Of a DNA stretch of 51,834 nucleotides, positions 27,027 to 35,637 are shown in pieces. The first letter of the stretch is position 1. Each line of letters starts with the position of its first letter. The DNA comes from Actinomycetota bacterium. GTDB taxonomy: Bacteria; Actinomycetota; Thermoleophilia; Gaiellales; Gaiellaceae. The notes below the pieces were generated by a model, which did not search any database, had not been told where the DNA came from, and was given only the letters and a program-made list of their open reading frames with translations. The translations under genes were made by a program, and so were the position numbers. The stretch covers positions 1 to 51,834 of the forward strand of contig JACCXC010000210.1 of assembly GCA_013697275.1 (NCBI GenBank), written 5' to 3'.

Positions 27027-28061
27027 TCAGGCAGCGACGAGGCGCCTGGCGAGGAAGGTTGCCTCGTGCCCGCGCTCGTTTGCCGCCCGGGCTTCCGCCT
27101 CCGTCAGAGCGCCGACCCGCAGGAGCAGGGCGAGCTCGTCCTGCAGGTGCGTCTGCATCATCTCCGGGCCGTCCGTCGCGATCGTGAAGAGGACGCCGCG
27201 GTCCGCGAACGTGCGGCACGTGTCGCGTACCGCCTCCTCGTCCGGCAACGCACGGGTGAGGAGGTTGGAGCTCGGGCAGATCTCTAGGACGATCCCCGCT
27301 TCGCGCAGCAGGCGCATGGTCTCGTCGTCCTGGGCCGCGAGGATGCCGTGCCCGATCCGGTCGGGCCGAAGCTGCTCGATCACCTCGCCCAGCTCCGCGA
27401 TCCCATCCGGACCGCCCTCCTCGCCCACATGGATCGTCACGCCGAGCCCGGCCTCGCGTGCCGTCTCGATCAGCGGCTCGAGCTCGCCGTAGGCGTAGCG
27501 GCCCGGTGCGGGCCGCGGGCCCGCGATGTCGATCCCCACGACCCCGCGAGAGCGGTAACGGATGGCCTTCTCCACGATCACCTCGTTTTGGGCGCGCGTG
27601 AAGGTCCGATCCATCATCAGGATGAGACCGGCCCGCACCTGCGGGTATTCGAGGCTCGCGCGATCGAGGCCGCGGGCAGCGGCCATGATGATGTGGTCGA
27701 GGTCCCGCTCGCCGCCGCGATTTCGCTTCATCGGGTTGAACCGAAGCTCGAGCGTCGTGATGTTCTGCTTCCGGTAGGCGCCGCCGATCGCCCCGTGCAC
27801 CGACCGCTCGACCGCGAGCGGGCTCGACTGGATCAGCTCGGTCCACTTGTAGATCGCGTCGAGCTGCGGCAGGCCTTCGACGCCACGCGGATCGACCGAG
27901 ACGAGCTGCTCGAAGTCCCAGTAGTCCTTGACCGGGAGAGCGATCCCCTGCTCGTGCGCGAGTGTCCACATGACCGCGGGATCGACCGAGCCTCCCAGGT
28001 GCGTGTGGAGCTCCGCGAGACCGCGGCGGGCGAGCTCGTCGACGACCCCCCCGTACTTCAC
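27027..28061 (-). CDS. add: Adenosine deaminase
   Basis: LAELHTHLGGSVDPAVMWTLAHEQGI...VTIHVGEEGGPDGIAELGEVIEQLRPDRIGHGI...EICPSSNLLTRAL...LFTIATDGPEM. GTG start at 28061. Confidence 0.92.
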   Translation of the reverse strand: MKYGGVVDELARRGLAELHTHLGGSVDPAVMWTLAHEQGIALPVKDYWDFEQLVSVDPRGVEGLPQLDAIYKWTELIQSSPLAVERSVHGAIGGAYRKQNITTLELRFNPMKRNRGGERDLDHIIMAAARGLDRASLEYPQVRAGLILMMDRTFTRAQNEVIVEKAIRYRSRGVVGIDIAGPRPAPGRYAYGELEPLIETAREAGLGVTIHVGEEGGPDGIAELGEVIEQLRPDRIGHGILAAQDDETMRLLREAGIVLEICPSSNLLTRALPDEEAVRDTCRTFADRGVLFTIATDGPEMMQTHLQDELALLLRVGALTEAEARAANERGHEATFLARRLVAA

Positions 28062-29257
28062 GCCCGCGACTCCACCGCCGCGGCAAGCGGGGTTTCCGCG
28101 ACCCGCTCGCGAATCGTCTGCAGCCGCTCGACCGGCTCGGCGCTGAAGACGAAGCGCACGTACCGCTCGGCGACCGGCCCGCCCCAGCCGACCATGCCCG
28201 TCGCGGCGATCGAGGCTTTCTCGAGGAGCTCGCGCGAGGCGTCCGCGGCGGAGTAGCCGAGCGAGGCCACGTCTAGGAGCATCGACCAGCCACCGCCCGG
28301 GCGGACGAACGGCCAGCCTGGCAGTCCCTCGAGCATGACGTCGCGGCGGCGCTCGAGCTCGGCCACGCACTCCTCCACGTGGCCCTGGTCGCCCCGCAGA
28401 ACGGCGGCGCCGGCGCGCCGCGAGAGACCGACAGGCATCGTCGTGTTGTAGACGTGCACCCAGCCGGCGTCCTCGACCGTCCGGCGCGGGCCCGCAACCC
28501 AGCCGACCCGCCAGCCGATCATCCGGTGCTCCTTCGAGAGCGAGCCGACCACGACCGTCCGCTCGGCCATCCCGTCGAAGCGGAGTGGATGGACGAGCGG
28601 CCGCCCGTCGAAGAGAAGGCGCTCCATCGCCGCGTCGTAGATGAGAAAGAGGTCGCGGTCCCGGCAGAGGTCGCAGACGAGCGTCCAATCGTCCTCGGTG
28701 AGCGTCCCGCCCGACGGCATGGAGGGGCTCATGAGCAGCAGGGCACGCGTCCTGTCGCCCACCGCTTCGCCGAGTGCGTCCTGGTCGAGCCGCCACTCGC
28801 CCTCCTCGGCGAGGAAGGGCACAAGCTTGGGCACGCCACCCACGAGATGGATCCGGTTCACGATCCCCGCATAGGTCGGGTCGGTCACGATCACCTCGTC
28901 GCCCTCGTTCACGGTGGCGAGGAGCGAGTTCAGGAGCCCCTCCATCCCACCGGCCGTGAGCACGATCTCCGCCTCGGGGTCGTAGCGGTGGCCCGAGCGC
29001 TCGGCCGTGAAGTCCGAGACCGCGGCGCGCAGGTCGAGGTCGCCCGTGAAGGGGAGCCAGCTGTTCGCGCGCGGTTCGTCCAGGCCCGCGACCGTTTCGG
29101 GGAGCGCCTCGGGCGGAAGCGGAAGGTCGGTGTCGAGATTCTCCATTCGGAGAACGGGCCAGTCACCGCTTGCCCGCGCCGGCCCGTCGGCGGCGGCGGC
29201 CACCTGGTCGATCCCGAAGCCCCGAATCGGCTCCAGGCGGCGCGCGCGCTGGATCAT
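28058..29257 (-). CDS. PLP-dependent class I/II aminotransferase
   Basis: EIVLTAGGMEGLLNSLLATVNEGDEVIVTDPTYAGIVNRIHLVGG...VVVGSLSKEHRMIGWRVGWVAGP (Schiff-base Lys region); overlaps add start by 4 nt. Confidence 0.9.
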   Translation of the reverse strand: MIQRARRLEPIRGFGIDQVAAAADGPARASGDWPVLRMENLDTDLPLPPEALPETVAGLDEPRANSWLPFTGDLDLRAAVSDFTAERSGHRYDPEAEIVLTAGGMEGLLNSLLATVNEGDEVIVTDPTYAGIVNRIHLVGGVPKLVPFLAEEGEWRLDQDALGEAVGDRTRALLLMSPSMPSGGTLTEDDWTLVCDLCRDRDLFLIYDAAMERLLFDGRPLVHPLRFDGMAERTVVVGSLSKEHRMIGWRVGWVAGPRRTVEDAGWVHVYNTTMPVGLSRRAGAAVLRGDQGHVEECVAELERRRDVMLEGLPGWPFVRPGGGWSMLLDVASLGYSAADASRELLEKASIAATGMVGWGGPVAERYVRFVFSAEPVERLQTIRERVAETPLAAAVESRA

Positions 29258-29280
29258 GGAGCGACTATAGGCTCCGAGCC

Positions 29281-30429
29281 GTGAAGGTCGGGATCGTGGT
29301 GCCCTTCTCGTGGTCGTTCTGGGGCGGGGTGCCCGAGCATGCCGACCACCAGGCGCGAGCGCTGCTCGAGCTCGGCCACGACGTCCGGATCATCATGGGC
29401 CACGACCCGCCCGGGCGGCTCACGAAGATGCTTCACCCGCGGAAAGGCCGCCACGAGCGGCCTCCTTCCTATGTGATCCCGGTCGGCCGCTCGGTGATCA
29501 TCCCGGCCAACGGTTCTCTCTCGAACGTGATCCTGACGCCGCGATCGATGCTGCGGATCCGGCAGGCCCTCGAGCGCGAGCGCTTCGACGTCCTGCATGT
29601 GCACGAGCCGCTCACCCCGATCATCTCCGCATTCGCGCTTACGCAGGCGCGCAGTCCAGTCGTCTCGACCTCACACGTCTCGGGTGAGGCGTTGCGCTGG
29701 TACCCGCTCGCGGCGGCCGCGTGGGGAATGCTGGCGGAGCGGATCGACGTGAAGCTGGCCGTGTCCGAGCAGGCCCGCGAGACAGCGCGGCGGTTCCTCG
29801 GCGACCCGATCGAGATCCTGCCCAACGGGGTCGTGATCCCACCCGAAGCCGAGGTCGGAGACCGGCTGCCGCACGTCGTCTTTATCGGACGGAACGAGCC
29901 GCGCAAGGGCCTCCCGGTTCTCCTGCGCGCCTGGCCCGACGTCGTCGCGCGCACGGGCGCGCGACTGCGGGTGATCGGCGCCGATCCGCTCTCGGTTAGA
30001 TGGCTCATGCGGCGCTCCGGCCTCTCTGACGATCACGTCGACCTGCTCGGATCGGTGCCCGAGGAGGAGCTAACCGCGGAGCTCCTTCGGGCGAAGGCTC
30101 TTGCCGCACCGTCGATCGGACGCGAGAGCTTCGGGATGGTCTTGACGCGCGCGTTCGGGTGCGCAACGCCCGTCGTGGCGTCCGACATCGAGGGCTACAG
30201 GGACGTTGCGGGCCCGCAGACGGGCGTTCTCGTTCCGCCCGGAGACCCGCAGGCGCTCGCGGACGCGCTCGTCGAGCTCCTGACGAATGAAGAGCACCGC
30301 CGGCGGCTCGGCGAGGCGGGGCGGCACCTGGCCGCGGAGCGCTACTCGTGGGAACGGATCGCCGCGCGTCTGGTGGAGATCTATGCCGGCCTCGTAGAGA
30401 CTCCGCGACCGGCGAGGGCCGCCGCGTGA
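29281..30429 (+). CDS. Glycosyltransferase family 4 (PimB/PimC-like)
   Basis: GTG start; VKVGIVVPFSWSFWGGVPEHADHQARALLELGHDVRII...DVLHVHEPLTPIISAFAL...VVFIGRNEPRKGLPVLLRAWP...APSIGRESFGMVLTRAFGCATPVVASDIEGYRDV. Confidence 0.92.
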   Translation: MKVGIVVPFSWSFWGGVPEHADHQARALLELGHDVRIIMGHDPPGRLTKMLHPRKGRHERPPSYVIPVGRSVIIPANGSLSNVILTPRSMLRIRQALERERFDVLHVHEPLTPIISAFALTQARSPVVSTSHVSGEALRWYPLAAAAWGMLAERIDVKLAVSEQARETARRFLGDPIEILPNGVVIPPEAEVGDRLPHVVFIGRNEPRKGLPVLLRAWPDVVARTGARLRVIGADPLSVRWLMRRSGLSDDHVDLLGSVPEEELTAELLRAKALAAPSIGRESFGMVLTRAFGCATPVVASDIEGYRDVAGPQTGVLVPPGDPQALADALVELLTNEEHRRRLGEAGRHLAAERYSWERIAARLVEIYAGLVETPRPARAAA

Positions 30430-31454
30430 GGCGTCCTTCGCTTCCGCGGACGCGACTCGGCCGCTCGACTCTCGTCGCGGCCGTGCTCGCGCTCGCTGCG
30501 GGCCTCGCGGCGTGGCGAGGCCCCGACCTCGGCGTCGTCTCCGACGCTTTCTCCTTCGTCGTGTGGCAATGGGTTGCCCTCGCGGTGCTGATCAACCTCG
30601 TGTCGGTGATCGTCCGTTCGGTCGCCTGGAAGATCGTCATCGACCAGGCGCTTCCAGAGTCCGCTCCGCGCCACCGGAGCGTGTTCGCCGCCTTCTGCAT
30701 CGGCCTGCTCGGAAACGCTGCTCTCCCCGGCCGGGTCGGCGAGGTCGCCCGTGTGATCGTCCTCACCCGCCGCATGCGCCGGAGCCGCGGCACCTGGGCG
30801 ACGCTCCTCGGCACGGTCTTCACGCACCGACTGCTCGACGTGATCGTCGCCGGGGCGCTCGTCATCTACGTCGTGTACGTCGCCCGCATCCCGGACTGGG
30901 CCCGCCCTGCGCTCGCAATCGTGCTCGGAATCGGTGTCGGGCTGCTCCTCGCCGCGCTCCTCCTCGCGCGCCGGCAGGGGCGCCTCGCGCTCGACGAGCT
31001 CAGCCCGGTGCGGCGCGTCCTGCGGATGGCACGCCTCGGCCTCACCGTCCTCAAGCGTCCCGCTGCCGCGGTCGGTGCTCTCCTCTTCCAGGTGGTCGGC
31101 TGGACGGCGCAGCTCCTCGCCGTCTGGATCACTTTCCGCGCCTTCGGGATCGACGAGTCGATCGAAGCCGCTGCCCTCGTTCTCGTGCTCATGAACCTCG
31201 TGACGGTCTTCCCGCTCTGGCCGGGCAACGTCGGGCTCCTCCAGGCCGCGATCGCGCTTTCGCTCCTCTCCTACGGCGTCGGGTACGCGCGAGGGTTCGC
31301 CTACGGGATCGGGCTGCAGGCGATCGAGGTCTCTGTCGGGGTGACGCTGGGCCTGGTCTTCCTCGCCCGCGAGGGATTCTCGTTCGCGATGCTGCGGCGC
31401 ATGCCCGAGGTGACCGAGGTCGACATGGACGAGCGCGTCGAACGCATCGCTTGA
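30426..31454 (+). CDS. Lysylphosphatidylglycerol synthase-like transmembrane protein (UPF0104-like)
   Basis: Multi-TM; AFCIGLLGNAALPGRVGEVARVIVLTRRM...RLLDVIVAGALVIYV; GTGA overlap with the GT4 gene. Confidence 0.85.
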   Translation: MRRPSLPRTRLGRSTLVAAVLALAAGLAAWRGPDLGVVSDAFSFVVWQWVALAVLINLVSVIVRSVAWKIVIDQALPESAPRHRSVFAAFCIGLLGNAALPGRVGEVARVIVLTRRMRRSRGTWATLLGTVFTHRLLDVIVAGALVIYVVYVARIPDWARPALAIVLGIGVGLLLAALLLARRQGRLALDELSPVRRVLRMARLGLTVLKRPAAAVGALLFQVVGWTAQLLAVWITFRAFGIDESIEAAALVLVLMNLVTVFPLWPGNVGLLQAAIALSLLSYGVGYARGFAYGIGLQAIEVSVGVTLGLVFLAREGFSFAMLRRMPEVTEVDMDERVERIA

Positions 31455-32434
31455 AGGTTGTCTGTTGCCCTGACAGCCTCAAGGGCGTCCTAGGCGCCGG
31501 CGAAGCGGCAGCGGCGCTCGCAGAGGGCGCCGGGGCGGCCGGGGCCAAGGCGGTGCAGGTGCCGCTGGCCGACGGCGGCGAGGGGACGGCTGAAGTCCTG
31601 CACCGCGCCCTCGGGGGAGAGTGGCGCTCGGCAAAGGTTCTCGACGCTCTCGGACGACCCGTGACCGCCCGTTTTCTGCTCCGGCCGGACGGCGGCGCGA
31701 TCGTCGAGGCAGCCGAGGCGATCGGCCTCGCGCGGCTTGGCGCGAGCGAGCTCGACCCCTTGGGCGCGACCAGTCGAGGGCTCGGGGCGCTGCTCCTCGC
31801 GGCCGTCGACGCGGGAGCTTCGCACGCGGTCGTGGCGCTCGGCGGAAGCGCGACGACTGATGGCGGAGCAGGCCTTCGCCAGGTGATCGACGAACTGCCC
31901 TTTCCGGTCACTGCGGCGTGCGACGTCTCCAACCCGCTCCTCGGCCCCCGCGGGGCGGCCCGCGTCTTCGGGCCCCAGAAGGGCGCCTCGCCCGAGCAGG
32001 TCGACGAGCTGGAGCGGCGCCTCGAGGAAATGCCCGAGCTCACCCCGTTCAGGGAGTTGCCCGGCGCAGGCGCCGCCGGCGGGCTCGGAGCGGCCTTCGC
32101 CGCCCTGGGGGCCGAGCTCGTTCGCGGCATCGACCTCGTGCTCGAGGCCGTCGGCTTCGACGAGATCGTCGCCGGAGGCGCCCTCGCCGTGACTGGAGAG
32201 GGCGCGGTCGATGCTTCCTCCGCAGAGGGGAAGGTTCCCGCTGGGGTCGTTGCGGCGTGCGCCCGCGCCCGAGTTCCTTGCGTCGTCTTCGGCGGCCGCG
32301 TCGAGCCTGCAGGGACGAGTGCGCTGATCGCGGCCGGCGCCGCCGAGGTCACCGCGTTGAGCGGCGACCCGCAGCGGGCCCTCCAAGACCTCCGCGAGCT
32401 GGGCGAGCAACTGGCGCGCCGCGTCGTGGTCTAG
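31451..32434 (+). CDS. Glycerate kinase
   Basis: TTG start overlapping previous stop; LKVVCCPDSLKGVLGAGEAAAALAEGA...VPLADGGEGTAEVL...VVALGGSATTDGGAGLRQ...VTGEGAVDASSAEGKVPAGV. Confidence 0.93.
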   Translation: MKVVCCPDSLKGVLGAGEAAAALAEGAGAAGAKAVQVPLADGGEGTAEVLHRALGGEWRSAKVLDALGRPVTARFLLRPDGGAIVEAAEAIGLARLGASELDPLGATSRGLGALLLAAVDAGASHAVVALGGSATTDGGAGLRQVIDELPFPVTAACDVSNPLLGPRGAARVFGPQKGASPEQVDELERRLEEMPELTPFRELPGAGAAGGLGAAFAALGAELVRGIDLVLEAVGFDEIVAGGALAVTGEGAVDASSAEGKVPAGVVAACARARVPCVVFGGRVEPAGTSALIAAGAAEVTALSGDPQRALQDLRELGEQLARRVVV

Positions 32435-32694
32435 ATCCCCGAGTGGCGGGCCCGCTCCTCCTCGTGGCGATCCTCGGCCGACGCGTCGATGTCCCCGTGG
32501 TACGTGTCCTCCGCCGCCGTTTCCTCCGGGGTTCCGACCTTCACCCGTTCGTCCTGGGAGTCGTCCGCCTGCATCCGCGTATCGACGCCGACCTGCTCTT
32601 CGGGGGTGCCGACCCGAGTGTCGGCCGTTCGCTCGTCGCTCGCAGCCGTAGAGCCGCCGCGCAGCCAGTCGAGAAGACCCATGCCAGCCTCCAA
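32431..32694 (-). CDS. Small acidic hypothetical protein with internal VGTPEE repeats
   Basis: MEAGMGLLDWLRGGSTAASDERTADTRVGTPEEQVGVDTRMQADDSQDERVKVGTPEETAAEDTYHGDIDASAEDRHEEERARHSGI. Confidence 0.6.
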   Translation of the reverse strand: MEAGMGLLDWLRGGSTAASDERTADTRVGTPEEQVGVDTRMQADDSQDERVKVGTPEETAAEDTYHGDIDASAEDRHEEERARHSGI

Positions 32695-32836
32695 TTTGTG
32701 TGTTCCCTTGAATTGCCCGCCATGCCGGGCCTGGAAACCGTCAGCCTAGGTTGACGAACCTCACGAGAGCCGCTCGGCCGGTTTCTCCGTCCCCCCTTCC
32801 GGGGAAAGAAGGGTGGAAGAGAGAAAGGAGCGATTT

Positions 32837-32902
32837 ATGTACATCGGCATTGGAACCGTCCTTCTCATCGTTCTGATCATCCTTCTGATCATCCTCTTGT
32901 AG
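32837..32902 (+). CDS. 21-aa hydrophobic micropeptide (putative single-pass membrane peptide)
   Basis: ATG at 32837 preceded by AGAAAGGAGCGATTT (RBS-like); translation MYIGIGTVLLIVLIILLIILL*; strong terminator begins 35 nt after the stop. Too short for the supplied ORF track. Confidence 0.65.
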   Translation: MYIGIGTVLLIVLIILLIILL

Positions 32903-32936
32903 CGAGCGGGCTTCGCCGGCAAAGGCCGGCCAAGAC

Positions 32937-32965
32937 AAAAAGGGCGGCTCCAGGCCGCCCTTTTT
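32937..32965 (+). terminator. Strong Rho-independent terminator
   Basis: AAAAAGGGCGGC-TCCAG-GCCGCCCTTTTT: 12-bp perfect stem with A/T tracts on both sides (functional in both orientations). Confidence 0.88.
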
Positions 32966-32989
32966 CGTTCCGGATCGGGCGCTACCCGT

Positions 32990-33223
32990 TTAGTAGGGCG
33001 GCGGCCGGTCGTAGCGGTCGTCGCGGACGACTGTCTCGCGCCGCATGCCGCCGAACCCGCCCCAGCTCGACCAGAAGATCATCGAGAGCAGGAGGCCGAG
33101 GGCACCGACGATGACCAGGATCACTCCCACCATGTTGATGTCGAACCGGTTGTCGTTCACGTTGACGGCTAGCCAGAGGATCAGGCCGACCGCGATCAGG
33201 AAGAGGCTGACGCCTACACCCAT
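32990..33223 (-). CDS. DUF6458-like small membrane protein
   Basis: MGVGVSLFLIAVGLILWLAVNVNDNRFDINMVGVILVIVGALGLLLSMIFWSSWGGFGGMRRETVVRDDRYDRPPPY; two TM segments. Confidence 0.8.
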   Translation of the reverse strand: MGVGVSLFLIAVGLILWLAVNVNDNRFDINMVGVILVIVGALGLLLSMIFWSSWGGFGGMRRETVVRDDRYDRPPPY

Positions 33224-33303
33224 AGGTTCCTCCTAGGCAGTGCTTGTCCCGGGTAGTTCGCGCACAGAGAGGGTTCCCCTCCCGCGGCTGCTTCAACCCC
33301 GGC

Positions 33304-33720
33304 TCAGGAGTCGCCGGACTGCGCGGCCCGCAGCCGGCGAGCGAGGCTCTGAAGAAGCTTCCAGGCGAGCTCCGGGTGCTCCTCGACGAACGGGCGGAAC
33401 TCCCAGGGCGTCAGGAAGTACGAGCGGAGGTCGGTCGCAGCCGTCACCGAGGCGGATCGCACTCCCTCGTCCATGATCGCCATTTCCCCGAAGTGGTCGC
33501 CCGTCCCCAGGACGCCCTTCTGCTCGCCGCCGACGCTCACGTTCGCGTTGCCCTCGGCGATCACGAAGAAGCTAGTTCCGGTCGCGCCTTCTTCGACCAC
33601 GTGCTCGCCCTCGCCGAAGGAGCGCTCGCGAAAGCGGTCGGCGAGGCGACTCAGCTCTCCATCGTCGAGGCTCGAGAAGAGCGGAACTTGGCGCAGGACA
33701 TCGATGGGCGCACCCGCCAC
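33304..33720 (-). CDS. Stand-alone cyclic nucleotide-binding (CNB) domain protein
   Basis: VPLFSSLDDGELSRLADRFRERSFGEGEHVVEEGATGTSFFVIAEGNANVSVGGEQKGVLGTGDHFGEMAIMDEGVRSASVTAATDL; no HTH. Confidence 0.87.
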   Translation of the reverse strand: MAGAPIDVLRQVPLFSSLDDGELSRLADRFRERSFGEGEHVVEEGATGTSFFVIAEGNANVSVGGEQKGVLGTGDHFGEMAIMDEGVRSASVTAATDLRSYFLTPWEFRPFVEEHPELAWKLLQSLARRLRAAQSGDS

Positions 33721-33728
33721 GGGACGGG

Positions 33729-34856
33729 ATGATAACCCCCGGCAGGTTCAAGGACGACCCTGCCGAACCACGGCTCGTGCTGGCGAAGACGGCCGTCCTC
33801 CGCGAAGTCGACCCCGAGCTCTCCTGGACAGAGCGCGAGCTGCCCGAGCGGGAGCGGACGAAGCACGTCCATCGACTCCATCCCTACCTGGGGAAGTTCG
33901 TCCCGCAGCTGGCCGAGGTGTTCCTGCGCCGCTACGGAACACCGGGTGGTCTCGTCTGGGATCCCTTCGTCGGATCCGGGACGACCTTGGTCGAGGCGAA
34001 TGCCCTCGGAATGGGGGCCGCGGGCTGCGACATCTCGGCCTTCAACTGCCTGCTCGCCCGCGTGAAGACGGACGCCTACGAGGGCCGCGCGCTCGAGGAC
34101 GACCTCGTCCGGCTGGAAGCGCGCCGGAGCAAGAGCCGGGCGCGCCGGGCGTCTCCCTACGTCGAGCGGTGGTTCGCGCCTCGCGCCGTCGACGAGCTCC
34201 TGGCGTTCCGTGGACGGATCGGGGGAACCACTTACCCCGACCTCTGGCGCGTCGTCCTTTCTCGCGCGGCCCGTTCCGCTCGCCTGACCCGTCACGACGA
34301 CCTCGACTTTCCGCGCGAGCCTGTGGGAGGCGAGTACTTCTGCCACAAGCACCGGCGCGTGTGCCGGCCGGTCGGCGAGGCCGAGAAGTTCCTGACTCGC
34401 TACGCGCGCGACGCCGCGCGCCGCGTCCAGGAGTTCTCGCACCTGCGGACGGACGCGCCCGTAACGGTCGTCGGTGGAGACGCCCGGGTCGTCAGCCCAC
34501 CGGGTCCGATCGACCTCGTCCTGACCTCTCCCCCCTACCCGGGCCTGATCGACTATCACGAACAGCATGCGTACGCATTTGAGCTCCTCGGCCTGGAGCG
34601 CCGCGATCCGGAGGAGATCGGCCGTGGCGTGAGCGGTTACGCGGATGCGATCGCAGCGGCACTTCGCCGGGCGGTCGCCGCGCTGCGCCCCGGAGGGAAG
34701 GTCGTCGTCGTCGTGAACGACAGCCGCGGCCTCTATGACGGAATCCTCGCGGCCGCCGGGCTGCGGCTGGAAGACCGCGTGCTTCGCCACGTCAACCGGC
34801 GAACCGGCCGGCGAAACGGCGAGTACTACGAAGAGATCCTCGTAGCCTCCCCCTGA
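33729..34856 (+). CDS. Solitary DNA methyltransferase (N4-cytosine/N6-adenine amino-MTase type)
   Basis: KHVHRLHPYLGKFVPQLAEVFLRRYGTPGGLVWDPFVGSGTTLVEANALGMGAAGCDIS (motif I)...IDLVLTSPPYPGLIDYHEQHAYAFELLG (motif IV SPPY). Confidence 0.85.
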   Translation: MITPGRFKDDPAEPRLVLAKTAVLREVDPELSWTERELPERERTKHVHRLHPYLGKFVPQLAEVFLRRYGTPGGLVWDPFVGSGTTLVEANALGMGAAGCDISAFNCLLARVKTDAYEGRALEDDLVRLEARRSKSRARRASPYVERWFAPRAVDELLAFRGRIGGTTYPDLWRVVLSRAARSARLTRHDDLDFPREPVGGEYFCHKHRRVCRPVGEAEKFLTRYARDAARRVQEFSHLRTDAPVTVVGGDARVVSPPGPIDLVLTSPPYPGLIDYHEQHAYAFELLGLERRDPEEIGRGVSGYADAIAAALRRAVAALRPGGKVVVVVNDSRGLYDGILAAAGLRLEDRVLRHVNRRTGRRNGEYYEEILVASP

Positions 34857-35431
34857 ATCCCGGCGCGGACGAGTGGGTGGCTCCCGGGGATCCGGACCGC
34901 CCGCACGCCGCCGGCGTCGAAGCCGGCCTGCCCGATCTCCGAGCGCGTGTCGCGGTTCAGGTGGCAGTTCCCCGCGAGCCTGCGGTGAAGCGGCGTGAAC
35001 AGCTCCTGCCAGCGCGCGAGCCGGCCTTTCCCACGCACGTGCTCGAGCACGACAAGCTGTCCGCCTGGGCGCAGCACGCGGTAGATCTCCCCGAGAGCGC
35101 GGCCTGGCTCCTCGACGGAGCAGAGGACGAAGGTGCTGACGACCGCATCGAAGGTCGCCGCTGGGAAGGGCAGCGCGTCGAGCGAGCCCCGAAGAACTTC
35201 GACGGGCACGGCGGCCTCGGCCACCTTCGGTGGGAGACGTCGCGCCATGCTCGCGTCGGGCTCGAGAGCGACCACCCGGGCCGCGCGCTTGTAGTGGCGG
35301 AGGTTCGCCCCCGTTCCGGCGCCGACCTCGAGGATGTCTCCTTCGAGGCCGGCGACGAGCGCTCCGCGTCGCTCGCCCAGCTCGCCGTGCTCGGCCCTCC
35401 GCGAGAGTAGGTCGTAGAGCCAGCCGATCAC
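34826..35431 (-). CDS. Class I SAM-dependent methyltransferase
   Basis: GDILEVGAGTGANLRHYKRAARVVALEPDASMARRL...LPFPAATFDAVVSTFVLCSVEEPGRALGEIYRVLRPGGQLVVLEHV. Confidence 0.92.
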   Translation of the reverse strand: MIGWLYDLLSRRAEHGELGERRGALVAGLEGDILEVGAGTGANLRHYKRAARVVALEPDASMARRLPPKVAEAAVPVEVLRGSLDALPFPAATFDAVVSTFVLCSVEEPGRALGEIYRVLRPGGQLVVLEHVRGKGRLARWQELFTPLHRRLAGNCHLNRDTRSEIGQAGFDAGGVRAVRIPGSHPLVRAGIQGEATRISS

Positions 35432-35637
35432 GGACGATCGGGGTCGGGCGGACGGCCGAGCTCCTCGATCGCGCCCTGCGCTGCGTCGAGCTGTCCGGTA
35501 CAGATCCGGAGGAGCTCCTCGCCGCGCCGCCAGAGCGCGAGCGCATCCTCGAGCGTCGCCTGGCCGCTCTCGAGCTGGGCGACGATTCGCTCGAGCTCGG
35601 TCCGCGCCTCCTCGAAGGTCAGCTCGCGCTCGCTCAG
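35428..35637 (-). CDS. xseB: Exodeoxyribonuclease VII small subunit (non-ATG start, possibly CTG)
   Basis: Minus-strand frame: (L)SERELTFEEARTELERIVAQLESGQATLEDALALWRRGEELLRICTGQLDAAQGAIEELGRPPDPDRP*; immediately after xseA; absent from the ORF track. Confidence 0.88.
   Translation of the reverse strand: MSERELTFEEARTELERIVAQLESGQATLEDALALWRRGEELLRICTGQLDAAQGAIEELGRPPDPDRP

Noticed and set aside
34826-35546. Minus-strand ORF 33651-35546 (631 aa)
   Set aside because: Low-complexity Arg-rich translation, antisense to the methyltransferase and out of frame with the SAM methyltransferase; spurious.
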